Source: Bradyrhizobium roseum (lineage in GTDB: Bacteria > Pseudomonadota > Alphaproteobacteria > Rhizobiales > Xanthobacteraceae). From it: DNA of 64,000 nt. A model generated the notes under the pieces. It was not told where the DNA came from and did not search any database. It was given only the letters and a program-made list of their open reading frames with translations. Positions 26,334-35,202 of the stretch are shown here, one piece after another. Made by a program: the position numbers and the translations under genes. The stretch spans positions 1,798,001 through 1,862,000 of the forward strand of contig NZ_CP129212.1 in assembly GCF_030413175.1 (NCBI RefSeq). Reading direction: 5' to 3'. How positions within the stretch are numbered: the first letter of the stretch is position 1; every line of letters begins with the position of its first letter.

Positions 26334-29168
26334 CTATTGCCCCAACCGTTCGATCAACGCCGGCGCGTGCACCTGGTCGGCCTTGTAGTTGCCGGTGAGC
26401 GTGTACATCACGATGTTGACGCCGGAGCGGAAGGCGAATTCGCGCTGGCGCGGTTCACCCGGCGTCAGCGGCAGCATCGGCTGCCCGTCCGGGCGGTGCG
26501 CCCAGGCGCCGGCCAGATCGTTCGAGGTGATGATGAGGGGCGAGACACCGTCACCGCCGCGCGCCGGGCGTGAGGCCGCATCGTCGTCCTCCTCGCGCGG
26601 CAGGGTTTCCACCCAGGTCTGGCCCGAGGTGAAGCGGCCGGGGAAGTCGCGCAGCAAATAAAACGTCTTGGTCAGCACGTGCTCGCGCGGCACCGGTTCC
26701 AGCTCGGGCACGTCGAGCGACGAAAGAATTTGCCGCAGCGTCTGCATGCCGGGCGTCTGTGCCGCGCCGTTTTCCCCGGGCGGCGCTTCGACCGCGTCGC
26801 GGGTGTCGAACAGCACGGTGCCGCCCTGTTTCATGTAGGCTTCGATCCGGTTGATGGCATCCTGCGGCGGTTTCGGCGCACCCGGCACCACCGGCCAGTA
26901 GATCAGCGGGAAGAACGCCAGTTCGTCGCGCGCGGGGTCGATACCGACGGGATCGCCGGCCTCCAATGCCGTGCGCTGCGCCAGGAACAGCGTCAGTCCG
27001 GCCATGCCGGCCTTGACGATGGAATCGACGTCGGCATTTCCGGTGACGACATAGGCGAGCCGCGTCTGCGAAACCGCCTTGATGGCGAACTCGTCGTTGC
27101 CTTGCTTGCCCTGATTATTGCCTTGCGCGCGCGCCGGCCAGGGCGTTATTGCGCCGGCCGCCAGAATCATGGCCAGCAGAACGGCCGCTGTCGCCGCGCG
27201 CCGTCGCCACAAGGCGGCCAGCCCAGCGCCCAGCACCGCGACCACGATCGCATCGAGCAGGAACAGCACCAGCGACGACGACAGCAGGATGCCGCGCAGA
27301 TCGCGCGGTTCCGCATTCGTATAGGTGGCGCGCTGCGCGCGCAGCGCGGACGTCTCAAGTGGCGCGATGCGGTCGGCGGCGGCCAGCGTGTTGACCGCGA
27401 TCGGGCCATCGGCCGGGCCGTAGAAGCCCGGCGGATGATCCAGCGTGGCGCGGTCGCGGTAGTCCGCCGGCATCGGCTTGGCGGTCGAGGGCGGCGGTCC
27501 GAACGCGCCAAAGCCGTCGAGGGTGCGCAGCGGCGCCACGGTCTCGACATTGGTGGTTTCGCTGGCGACGCCCGCGCCGGGCTTCGACGTATAGCCGGAC
27601 ATGTCGACGATCCGCCGTAGCATCTCGACGAAACTGCCGGACATCGGCAGGTCGGACCAGCGTGAGTCGGCGCCGACGTGGAACAGGCTGACGATGCCCT
27701 TGCCGCGATGCTCGCCGGTCACCAAGGGCGTGCCGTCTTCCAGCGAGGCCCAGGTCTTGGTGGCGAGTACCGCGTCCGGCTCGGCCAGCACCTGCCGGTT
27801 CACGGTGATGTCTTTCGGCACCGCGAGGCCCGCGAACGGACCGTCGGCGGCGAACGAAGCCAGGTGCTGTGGTTTTTCCCAGGTCAGGCTGCCGCCCAGG
27901 ATGCGTCCGCCGCGGCGCAGCTTCACCGGCACCAAGTCGTCGTCGGCCTGCGCCAGCCGGGGACCGGCGAAACGCACCAGCACGCCGCCCTGTTCGATCC
28001 ATGCGTTCAGCCGCTCGCGGATTTCCGGCGACAGCGTGCCGACATCGGCGAGCACGATCATCGGCAAACGTTGATCGAGGAACTGCGCAATCACCTGTTG
28101 CGCCGCGCCGCGGTCGCCGAGCCGGACGTCCGCGAATGGCGCCAGCGCGCGGGTCAGATAGAAGGTGGATGCCAGTAGCGGCTGGGCCGTGTCGCTGGTT
28201 GCACCGGTGACGACGCCCACCGCGCGCCGCCGCCATCGCTTGTCGAGCAGTTGCACCGCGCCGGCCGAGCGTTCGCCCGCGATTTCCAGCCGCGAGATGT
28301 CGTTGCGCAGTTCGACCGGCAGATCGAATGCCGCTTCGGCTTCGCGATCCTGCATGCCGAACGCGTAGCGTGCCTCGCCGATCGGCGCGCCCTTGGCGTC
28401 GATGGCGCGGACCACGCCGGCGGCGACGCCGGTGGTGGCGCGCAGTACCTTGACCGTCATCTTGGCCGCGGCGTTTTCGGCGGCGACCAGCGCCTGTGTT
28501 GGAACCGCGCCGCCTTCGAACAGCGTCAGCTTGCGCTCGCCGATGGTCTTGGCGAGAGTCTCGACGAATTCAGCGCCGCGCCCGGTATCGACGCCGTCCG
28601 ACAGCCACGCGATCTCGGCATCGCCGGTGCTTTTCAGGAAGCGGTCGAGGGCAGCGAGCGTGTCGACGCGATCAACTGACCAGGGTTTTGGCGAGATCTG
28701 GCGCAGTGCCACCCGCGCGGTGCCGGCCGGCATCAGCGTGATGTCGCGCGTGGTCTCGGACAACGGAACCAGCGCGACGCCGCGGCGGTCGTTGTCCGCG
28801 TTGGCGATCAGCTCATCCGCGGCCTTGACCCGCGTGTCCCAGCTTGCCGCGGCACTCCAGCCGTCGTCGAGCAGGATCACCAACGGCGCATTGCTGCCGC
28901 CGACCCCGGTCTGCGGATTCCAGATCGGGCCCGCGGCGGCGAGGATGACGAGTGCGGCGGCGGCCAGCCGCAGCAGCGTCAGCCACCACGGCGTGCGCGA
29001 CGGGGTTTCTTCCTTGGGGCGGATGTCGAACAGCAGCCGCGTCGGCGGGAACTCGATCCGCCGCGGCCGCGGCGGCATCACGCGCAGCAGCCACCACAGC
29101 ACCGGCAAGCTCAGCAGGCCCAGAAGCAGCAGCGGTTGCGCGAAGGTGAGGGGGATCCCTGCGATCAT
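26334..29168 (-). CDS. BatA-like/DUF4159 membrane protein
   Basis: 944 residues from the ATG at 29168 (MIAGIPLTFAQPLLLLG), which overlaps the DUF58 stop as ATGA. The N-terminus has the BatA signature: two helices separated by PPRPRRIEFPPTRLL. A VWA-like domain follows (PLVILLDDGWSAAASW), then a large middle region, another helix near residue 690 (SSSLVLFLLDAIVVAVLGAG, AVLLAMILAAGAI), and a C-terminal DUF4159 domain beginning TRLAYVVTGNADVDSI and including FFPLIYWPV. Function unknown; homologous operons in other bacteria have been linked to stress tolerance. The long reading frame upstream of 29168 belongs to a shadow of the DUF58 gene. Confidence 0.82.
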   Translation of the reverse strand: MIAGIPLTFAQPLLLLGLLSLPVLWWLLRVMPPRPRRIEFPPTRLLFDIRPKEETPSRTPWWLTLLRLAAAALVILAAAGPIWNPQTGVGGSNAPLVILLDDGWSAAASWDTRVKAADELIANADNDRRGVALVPLSETTRDITLMPAGTARVALRQISPKPWSVDRVDTLAALDRFLKSTGDAEIAWLSDGVDTGRGAEFVETLAKTIGERKLTLFEGGAVPTQALVAAENAAAKMTVKVLRATTGVAAGVVRAIDAKGAPIGEARYAFGMQDREAEAAFDLPVELRNDISRLEIAGERSAGAVQLLDKRWRRRAVGVVTGATSDTAQPLLASTFYLTRALAPFADVRLGDRGAAQQVIAQFLDQRLPMIVLADVGTLSPEIRERLNAWIEQGGVLVRFAGPRLAQADDDLVPVKLRRGGRILGGSLTWEKPQHLASFAADGPFAGLAVPKDITVNRQVLAEPDAVLATKTWASLEDGTPLVTGEHRGKGIVSLFHVGADSRWSDLPMSGSFVEMLRRIVDMSGYTSKPGAGVASETTNVETVAPLRTLDGFGAFGPPPSTAKPMPADYRDRATLDHPPGFYGPADGPIAVNTLAAADRIAPLETSALRAQRATYTNAEPRDLRGILLSSSLVLFLLDAIVVAVLGAGLAALWRRRAATAAVLLAMILAAGAITPWPARAQGNNQGKQGNDEFAIKAVSQTRLAYVVTGNADVDSIVKAGMAGLTLFLAQRTALEAGDPVGIDPARDELAFFPLIYWPVVPGAPKPPQDAINRIEAYMKQGGTVLFDTRDAVEAPPGENGAAQTPGMQTLRQILSSLDVPELEPVPREHVLTKTFYLLRDFPGRFTSGQTWVETLPREEDDDAASRPARGGDGVSPLIITSNDLAGAWAHRPDGQPMLPLTPGEPRQREFAFRSGVNIVMYTLTGNYKADQVHAPALIERLGQ

Positions 29169-30109
29169 GCGCTGCGCCCCGCCTTGACGGTCGAGCCGCC
29201 CGGGCCGCCCTTGGCCGCCATCATGCCCGAATGCAGGAACAGCAGCAGTTCGGCCGCCGAACGGCTGGTGGTGTGGGTCGAAAACAGCCAGTTGAGCTTG
29301 TTGGTTTCGCTGCGGATCTCGTCGCGATGCAGGGCGACCCGCGCGACATAGTCGCTGGCCCAGCTCTCGGCACGGCCGGCGGTGACGACGCCAAAGCCTT
29401 CCGGCTCGACAAATTCGACGCGGCCCGCATAGGGAAAGGTTTCTTCGGCGGGGTCGACGACCTGGATCAGCGAGCCATGGGCGCCGGAGGCCGAAAGCCC
29501 CGCGAGCATCAGCCTGATCTCGCTCATCGGCGACCACAGATCGGACAGCACGACGATTTCGGCCAGCGCCGACGGCACGAACGACGGCGGCAGGCTCGCG
29601 CGCGCCGCGTCGTCATGCAGCAGCGCCTGCGCCATCTTGTCGATCACGTTGCGGTTGGCGGTCGGGTTCATCAGGCCGGGAATGCCGACGCGTTCTCCGC
29701 CCGACACCAGCAGCTCGGCGAGCGCGAACGTCACGATCAGCCCGCGCTCCAGCTTGGAGTCGCGCGCGCCCTTGGAGGCGAACGCCATCGACAGCGAACG
29801 GTCGGGCCACAGCCACACGGTATGGGCGGCCTCCCACTCCTGTTCGCGGACATAGAGATGATCGTCGCGCGCCGAGCGGCGCCAGTCGACATTCTGCGAC
29901 GGCTCGCCGGACACGAAGCGGCGATATTGCCAGAAGCTCTCGCCGGCCCCGGCGCGGCGCCGGCCATGCAGGCCATGGATGACGTTGGCGGCGATACGGC
30001 GGGCTTCGAGCACGAGACGAGGAAGCGAAGCGGCGAGCGTTCGGCTTTCGCCATCGGCACGTCGGATTGCTAGAATCTCCCTGGTCTCGTGGCTGGTCTC
30101 TGCGGCCAT
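29165..30109 (-). CDS. DUF58 domain-containing protein
   Basis: 314 residues from the ATG at 30109. It carries the DUF58 hallmark GESFWQYRRFVSGEPSQNVDW followed by RRSARDDHLYVREQEWE (abridged: RRSARDDHLYVREQE), then a VWA-like half with VWLWPDRSLSM. It is probably cytosolic. Its start overlaps the MoxR stop by one base (TGATG) and its stop overlaps the DUF4159 start by four, so all are translationally coupled. DUF58 proteins are usual partners of MoxR ATPases. Confidence 0.88.
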   Translation of the reverse strand: MAAETSHETREILAIRRADGESRTLAASLPRLVLEARRIAANVIHGLHGRRRAGAGESFWQYRRFVSGEPSQNVDWRRSARDDHLYVREQEWEAAHTVWLWPDRSLSMAFASKGARDSKLERGLIVTFALAELLVSGGERVGIPGLMNPTANRNVIDKMAQALLHDDAARASLPPSFVPSALAEIVVLSDLWSPMSEIRLMLAGLSASGAHGSLIQVVDPAEETFPYAGRVEFVEPEGFGVVTAGRAESWASDYVARVALHRDEIRSETNKLNWLFSTHTTSRSAAELLLFLHSGMMAAKGGPGGSTVKAGRSA

Positions 30110-31107
30110 CAACCGATCCGCGTCTTCAATTGCTTGATCACGTCGGGAATGGTGCGACCTTCCGCGCGCGCCGAGAAGGTCAGCGCCATGCGGTGCTTGA
30201 GAATGGGTTCGGCGAGATCGAGCACGTCGTCGATCGAGGGCGCGAGGCGGCCGTCGAGCAGCGCGCGGGCGCGCACCGCCAGCATCAGCGACTGGCTGGC
30301 GCGGGGACCCGGTCCCCAGGCGATCAGCTTGTCGCCGCCATCGGGATCGGGGCGCGCGGCGCGCACCAGCGACAGGATCGCCTCGACGACGCTATCGCCG
30401 ACCGGCAGCCGCCGCACCAGTCGCTGCGCCGCGATCAGGATTTCAGCGTTCATCGACGCCTTGGCGAGCGTCTCTTCGGCGCCGGTGGTCTCGAACAGGA
30501 TGCGGCGTTCAGCGTCCCGATCGGGATAGTCGACGTCGATCTCCATCAGGAAGCGGTCGAGCTGCGCTTCGGGCAGCGGGTAGGTGCCTTCCTGCTCCAA
30601 CGGGTTCTGCGTGGCGAGCACGTGGAACGGTTTCGGCAGGTCATGCCGCGCGCCTGCAACGGTGATGTGCTGTTCCTGCATGGCTTGCAGCAGCGCCGAC
30701 TGGGTGCGCGGGCTGGCGCGGTTGATTTCGTCGGCCATCAGCAATTGCGCGAACACCGGGCCTGCGATGAAGCGGAACGACCGCTTGCCCGAATTGCTTT
30801 CGTCCAGCACCTCGGCGCCCAGAATGTCCGACGGCATCAGGTCCGGCGTGAACTGGATGCGCTTGGCGTCAAGCCCGAGCGTGACACCGAGCGTTTCGAC
30901 CAACTTGGTCTTGGCGAGGCCGGGAACCCCGATCAGCAGCGCATGGCCGCCGGACAGGATCGTCACCAGGGTATTTTCAATCACCCGGTCCTGGCCGAAG
31001 ATGACGGTGGAGATCGCTTCCTTTGCGGCGCGAATCTGGCCGGCGACCTGTTCGGCTGAACGAACGATCGCGTCCTCGAGTTTCTCGACACCGTCTGCGC
31101 TCGCCAT
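30109..31107 (-). CDS. MoxR-family AAA+ ATPase
   Basis: 332 residues. Walker A is GVPGLAKTK near residue 60, Walker B is LLMADEINRA near residue 125 and sensor 1 is VLATQNPLEQEGTYPLPEAQ near residue 165, all characteristic of MoxR. These ATPases act as chaperones in maturation or assembly of protein complexes. It leads a four-gene minus-strand operon (MoxR, DUF58, DUF4159, membrane protein). The 265-base gap to the divergent DUF1285 gene should hold promoters for both, but I see no clear consensus. Confidence 0.93.
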   Translation of the reverse strand: MASADGVEKLEDAIVRSAEQVAGQIRAAKEAISTVIFGQDRVIENTLVTILSGGHALLIGVPGLAKTKLVETLGVTLGLDAKRIQFTPDLMPSDILGAEVLDESNSGKRSFRFIAGPVFAQLLMADEINRASPRTQSALLQAMQEQHITVAGARHDLPKPFHVLATQNPLEQEGTYPLPEAQLDRFLMEIDVDYPDRDAERRILFETTGAEETLAKASMNAEILIAAQRLVRRLPVGDSVVEAILSLVRAARPDPDGGDKLIAWGPGPRASQSLMLAVRARALLDGRLAPSIDDVLDLAEPILKHRMALTFSARAEGRTIPDVIKQLKTRIG

Positions 31108-31372
31108 CTGCTTCTCCTTGACCGCTCCATGACACCGCCGGTTGCGTCGTCATGCCAAGATCCTAGTGCTAAACCAGCCTCATGCTAAACCTGTGCAAAG
31201 GCCATGTATTCGTTGAATTAAACTATCCCCACATTATCGGCATTTCGGGGTATGAACGGCATCACGTTATGGCGACTTGATCCGCAATAATACGGAACAA
31301 ATCGTCAGGAACACGTAGCGCGAGACTTGCACCAATCGTGCCAGATCGAGCCGCTGAGAGTCAGGGCAAACA

Positions 31373-31984
31373 ATGGCGAAGCAAGGGCGAACCAGCAGCC
31401 AAGGTCTCGAAGGACTAACCGTCGCAGCACGGGAGGCCTCCGACGCTACGCCGGCCGGAAAAGGTCTGCCTCCCGTCCATCTGTGGAATCCACCGTTCTG
31501 CGGCGACCTCGACATGCGAATCGCCAGCGACGGCACCTGGTTCTATCTGGGTACGCCGATCGGTCGGCCGGCGCTGGTGCGGCTGTTCTCGACCATCCTC
31601 AAGCGCGAGGACGGCAAGCACTTTCTCGTGACCCCGGTCGAGAAGGTTGGCATTCGCGTCGACGACGCGCCGTTCCTCGCGGTCGAGATGCAAAAGGAGG
31701 CCGGCGATGGCGGTCGGCTCTTGCGCTTTCGCACCAATGTCGACGATTGGGTGCCGTGCGATGCCGGACACCGCCTGCGATTCGAGATGGCCGCCGATGG
31801 CGGGCTGACGCCTTACCTTCACGTTCGTGCCGATCTGTGGGCGAAGGTGACCCGCGCGCTCTATTACGATCTGGTTGACATGGGGGAAGAGCGGGTGGTC
31901 GATGGTCAGGCGATGTTCGGCATCGAGTCCGGCGGCGAGTTCTTTGCGATGGCGGATGCGAAGCAGGTGAGGGACGCAGTTTGA
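31373..31984 (+). CDS. DUF1285 domain-containing protein
   Basis: 203 residues starting MAKQGRTSSQGLEGL. The domain is recognisable from PPVHLWNPPFCGDLDMRI, the WFYLGTPIGRPALVRLFSTIL segment (abridged: FYLGTPIGRPALV) and YLHVRADLWAKVTRALYYDL (abridged: ADLWAKVTRALYYDL). It is cytosolic, with no known enzymatic activity. Its TGA overlaps the TTG start of the CoA diphosphatase, making it the first gene of a four-gene overlapping operon. Confidence 0.87.
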   Translation: MAKQGRTSSQGLEGLTVAAREASDATPAGKGLPPVHLWNPPFCGDLDMRIASDGTWFYLGTPIGRPALVRLFSTILKREDGKHFLVTPVEKVGIRVDDAPFLAVEMQKEAGDGGRLLRFRTNVDDWVPCDAGHRLRFEMAADGGLTPYLHVRADLWAKVTRALYYDLVDMGEERVVDGQAMFGIESGGEFFAMADAKQVRDAV

Positions 31985-32655
31985 ACGAGCCGATATTGAA
32001 AAAGATGGAGGCGGCTCCGATCAGCGCGACGGAGTTTTTCACGCGCAGCCAGGCGCGACTGAGTTTCGACGTGCCGCCTGGCCTGGTCGATCCCAATATC
32101 ATTCCGAGAACCGGCGACTCCGGTAACGACCGCATGCTCGAGATCGTGGCGCAGGAGCAGCCAGTGCGACCGGCGGCGGTGCTGATCCCGGTGGTCGATC
32201 ATCCCGAGCCGACCGTGTTGCTGACGCAGCGCTCGCCGCATCTGTCGAGCCACGCCGGCCAGATTTCCTTTCCCGGCGGCAAGATCGACGCAACCGATAC
32301 TTCGCCGCTCGACGCGGCCCTTCGAGAGGCGGAGGAGGAAGTCGGCCTCAAGCGCGACTTCATCGAGCCGATCGGCTATCTCGATCTCTATGGCACCGCC
32401 TTCGGGTTTCGAATCCTGCCGACGGTGGCGCGGGTCAAGCCCGGCTTTGAGCTGACGATCAACGAGGGCGAGGTGGTCGACGCCTTCGAGGTGCCGCTGT
32501 CGTTCCTGATGAACCCGGAAAACCACCAGATCCATTCCAAGGAATTCCGCGGCATGGAGCGATCCTATTACGCCATGCCGTTCGCCGAGCGTTATATCTG
32601 GGGAGCGACGGCAGGTATCCTGCGCGTGCTGTATGAGCGGATTTATCTCGCATGA
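31981..32655 (+). CDS. CoA pyrophosphatase (Nudix)
   Basis: 224 residues from a TTG at 31981 that has a GAGGGA ribosome site; an ATG at 32005 is the alternative. The CoA-specific motif LLTQRSPHLSSHAGQ runs straight into the Nudix box GGKIDATDTSPLDAALREAE followed by EEVGL. This combination marks the subfamily that splits CoA into 3',5'-ADP and phosphopantetheine. It overlaps DUF1285 by four bases and DUF6111 by four bases. Confidence 0.9.
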   Translation: MNEPILKKMEAAPISATEFFTRSQARLSFDVPPGLVDPNIIPRTGDSGNDRMLEIVAQEQPVRPAAVLIPVVDHPEPTVLLTQRSPHLSSHAGQISFPGGKIDATDTSPLDAALREAEEEVGLKRDFIEPIGYLDLYGTAFGFRILPTVARVKPGFELTINEGEVVDAFEVPLSFLMNPENHQIHSKEFRGMERSYYAMPFAERYIWGATAGILRVLYERIYLA

Positions 32656-32915
32656 TCCGTCCAGTTCTGACCGAAATCGGAATCTTCCTGATTCCGTTCG
32701 CAGCTTATGCGGTGTTTCTTCTCGCCACCCGCTCCGGCGTGCTGACGGCGTCGTCCTGGCCGGCGCATCTCGTCGCCAAGCTGGTGCTGGGATCGCTGCT
32801 GCTGGTCGTCATCAGCTTCGTCTTTCTCGCGCAATTTTCCGGCGCGCCGCCGGATTCGACCTACATTCCGGCGCATATCGAGAACGGCAGGCTGGTCGAC
32901 GGAGTAGAGAAATGA
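32652..32915 (+). CDS. DUF6111 small inner-membrane protein
   Basis: 87 residues with two hydrophobic helices (GIFLIPFAAYAVFLLAT and LVAKLVLGSLLLVVISFVFL) and a short polar tail that includes PPDSTYIPAHIENGRLVDG. The tail pattern matches DUF6111 of alphaproteobacteria. Both ends overlap the neighbouring genes by four bases (ATGA). Function unknown; the fixed position between the diphosphatase and the CCA enzyme is the only clue. Confidence 0.82.
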   Translation: MIRPVLTEIGIFLIPFAAYAVFLLATRSGVLTASSWPAHLVAKLVLGSLLLVVISFVFLAQFSGAPPDSTYIPAHIENGRLVDGVEK

Positions 32916-34171
32916 GCGAGGCGCGCGTGCTGTCGGACGCGCCCTGGCTCAGTTCCGGTCCGGCCGCGCGCGTGCTCGCCCTGCTCAACGGCGATGGGGA
33001 GGAAGCCCGCGTCATCGGCGGCGCGGTGCGCAACGCGCTGCTGCATGTTCCCCTGGGCGACATCGACATCGCGACCACCGCGCTGCCCGACGAGGTCGTT
33101 CGCCGCGCCAGGGCGGCCGGCATCAAATGCGTACCGACCGGCATCGACCACGGTACGGTCACGCTGGTCGTCGAATCCCACCCGTTCGAGGTCACGACCC
33201 TGCGCGAGGATACCGAGACCTTCGGCCGCAAGGCTAAGGTGGCGTTCGGGCGCGACTGGGTGCGCGACGCGGAGCGGCGCGACTTCACCATCAATGGACT
33301 GTCGATCGATGCTGGCGGCGTCGTGCACGACCATGTCGGCGGACTCGCCGATATCGCGGCCAGGCGCGTGCGCTTCATCGGCGACCCCGGCCAGCGCATC
33401 GCCGAGGACTGTCTGCGCATCCTGCGCTTCTTCCGCATGCACGCCGCCTACGGCGAGGGTGAGCCCGACCGTGCCGGATACCTCGCCTGCATCGCCGGAC
33501 GCGCCGGATTGTCGAGCCTTTCCGCCGAGCGCGTGCGCATGGAAATGCTGAAGTTGCTGGTTGCCGAGCGTGCCGCGGTTTCGGTGCAGGCGATGGCGGA
33601 TGCCGGATTGCTGCAGTCGATCATCGGCGGCGTTGCGTATACCGGCGTGTTCACGGCGATGGTCGCGGTCGAACATGCGCTGACGCTGCCACCGAACGCG
33701 GTGCGGCGGCTCGCCGCGCTCGCCGTTGCCGTTACCGAGGACGCCAAGCGTGTTTCGGTGCGGCTTCGGCTTTCCAACGCGGAAACCAAGGCGCTGGACT
33801 CCATGGGCCATCGCTGGTGGCGGTTCGCCGGCAAGGACGAGGCCCGCGCGCGGCGGCTGCTCTATCGCTTGGGCGAGGATCCCTACCGCGACCGCCTGAT
33901 GCTGGCATGGGCGCGGGCAGGGGGCACAGGCAACGGCGCCGTCCAATGGCGCGACCTCGCCACGCTGCCGCAGCGCTGGAGCGCGCCTAAATTTCCGCTG
34001 CGGGCGGCCGATTTCATTTCCCGCGGCATTGCCGAGGGGCCCGCGCTCGGCCATGTGCTGACGCTCGCCGAAGACGCCTGGATGGCCGCGGGTTTTCCGC
34101 TCGAAGCATCCGCGATTGCCTCAATCGCTGACCAGGCCGCCGCCCGCTTCACCCGCGATCATCGGCTGTGA
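32912..34171 (+). CDS. cca: CCA-adding tRNA nucleotidyltransferase / poly(A) polymerase family
   Basis: 419 residues from the ATG at 32912. The class II nucleotidyltransferase head has VIGGAVRNALL near residue 33, the catalytic GDIDIAT near residue 50 and RRDFTINGLSID near residue 125. The neck contains ERVRMEMLKLL. It maintains or adds the 3' CCA of tRNA. The start overlaps the DUF6111 stop by four bases. A poly(A) polymerase role is hard to exclude from sequence alone, but this short alphaproteobacterial form is usually CCA-adding. Confidence 0.88.
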   Translation: MSEARVLSDAPWLSSGPAARVLALLNGDGEEARVIGGAVRNALLHVPLGDIDIATTALPDEVVRRARAAGIKCVPTGIDHGTVTLVVESHPFEVTTLREDTETFGRKAKVAFGRDWVRDAERRDFTINGLSIDAGGVVHDHVGGLADIAARRVRFIGDPGQRIAEDCLRILRFFRMHAAYGEGEPDRAGYLACIAGRAGLSSLSAERVRMEMLKLLVAERAAVSVQAMADAGLLQSIIGGVAYTGVFTAMVAVEHALTLPPNAVRRLAALAVAVTEDAKRVSVRLRLSNAETKALDSMGHRWWRFAGKDEARARRLLYRLGEDPYRDRLMLAWARAGGTGNGAVQWRDLATLPQRWSAPKFPLRAADFISRGIAEGPALGHVLTLAEDAWMAAGFPLEASAIASIADQAAARFTRDHRL

Positions 34172-34302
34172 ACCTGCTGTCGGGTTTTGCCGACCTCTCG
34201 CTGATCCTCGATGCCGCCGTGATCGTCGGCGGCGCGTCATGATATCAGTGGCGCTGCGGCATTGATTTCGGGCGCAGAACGGGGTGAGGCCGGGTCCCAT
34301 CC

Positions 34303-34317
34303 TACTTTGCATGGGGT
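34303..34317 (+). repeat. 15-bp direct repeat TACTTTGCATGGGGT flanking the HAD gene, left copy
   Basis: The same 15 bases recur at 35131-35145 in the same orientation, on the other side of the HAD phosphatase gene. The left copy is five bases from the gene's stop codon. The sequence resembles a scattered intergenic element, so a duplication at an insertion site is only one explanation. Confidence 0.5.
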
Positions 34318-34321
34318 TGTT

Positions 34322-35059
34322 TTACAGGTTTTTATCCACAGGGCTCAGCAACTCGGTCAGCGAGCGGATGATGCGGTCGGGCTTCACCGGGGAGTCCGCG
34401 GGCAAGCCGTCGCCATGGACGTCGATCCAGATCGCGTAGATGCCGAGCCGCTGCGGCGCCACGACCTCCCATTCCAGATTGTCGCCGATCATCCAGGTCT
34501 CGGAGGCGGTGACGCCGAGTGCCTGCATGGCGTGCAGATAGGCGCGCTCTTCCGGCTTGCCGAAGCCGTGCTCGCCCTCGATCTGGATGTGATCGAAACG
34601 GTCCGACAGCGCAAAGCGTTCGATCTTGGCGCGCTGCGAGCCCGCCGCGCCGTTGGTCACCAGCGCCAGCTTGACGCCGCGCGCCTTCAACTCGTCGATC
34701 GCGTCATGCGCGCCCGGAAACACGAACATTTCCTCTTCGCGGTAGGCCGTGAAGCGGTTGGCGAGCCGCACCGCGAGATCCTCTGATAACGCATGGCCGT
34801 CAGCGGCCAGCACGGCAAATCCGCCGGCGACGGTCAAGCGCCGCGCCTCGTCCAGCTTCATCCGCCATTCGGCGCCGGCGACCGACCAGAATTTGCGCGC
34901 CGAATCCAGCACTGCGGCCGCGACCTGCTGCGATGTGAACGGTCCGAACTCGGCGGCGAATTCCGCGGCGACGTTGTGCCAGGCGATCTCGGGACGGCCA
35001 TAGGCCGACAGGATGGTGTCATCCATGTCGATGAGCATGGCACGGGGCAGTTGGGTCAT
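34322..35059 (-). CDS. HAD-superfamily hydrolase
   Basis: 245 residues. Motif I is LIDMDDTILS with the nucleophile Asp at residue 11 and the acid/base Asp two residues later. Motif II is LVTNGA near residue 134, motif III the Lys of GFGKPEERAY, and motif IV MIGDNLEWEV. The cap helical region between residues 20 and 110 places it among the HAD-IA phosphatases (YjjG/phosphoglycolate phosphatase-like). The substrate cannot be assigned. It stands alone on the minus strand and is bracketed by the 15-bp direct repeat. Confidence 0.87.
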   Translation of the reverse strand: MTQLPRAMLIDMDDTILSAYGRPEIAWHNVAAEFAAEFGPFTSQQVAAAVLDSARKFWSVAGAEWRMKLDEARRLTVAGGFAVLAADGHALSEDLAVRLANRFTAYREEEMFVFPGAHDAIDELKARGVKLALVTNGAAGSQRAKIERFALSDRFDHIQIEGEHGFGKPEERAYLHAMQALGVTASETWMIGDNLEWEVVAPQRLGIYAIWIDVHGDGLPADSPVKPDRIIRSLTELLSPVDKNL

Positions 35060-35099
35060 CGTTTCGCGGCCATTTTGCTTTCAGCGCCGAGGCCAGCGA

Positions 35100-35126
35100 A
35101 TATTCGCGGCCGATCGCCGCGAATAT
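35100..35126. repeat. Perfect 10-bp inverted repeat upstream of the HAD gene
   Basis: ATATTCGCGG, loop CCGATCG, CCGCGAATAT. It sits between the 3' end of the acidic-tail gene and the 5' end of the HAD gene, both on the minus strand, so it could end the upstream transcript. The right copy of the TACTTTGCATGGGGT direct repeat (35131-35145) begins four bases later. Confidence 0.55.
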
Positions 35127-35202
35127 CAGATACTTTGCATGGGGTCCAATGCCCCGAAGGGCGTCGCCGGGCCTTAGGATGCGGGGCGACGCCGGAAATC
35201 AC

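Noticed and set aside
25407-26573. 388-codon plus-strand frame over the MoxR operon
   Set aside because: It spans the junction of two well-supported minus-strand genes and shows the same artefactual Arg/Asp/Gly composition.
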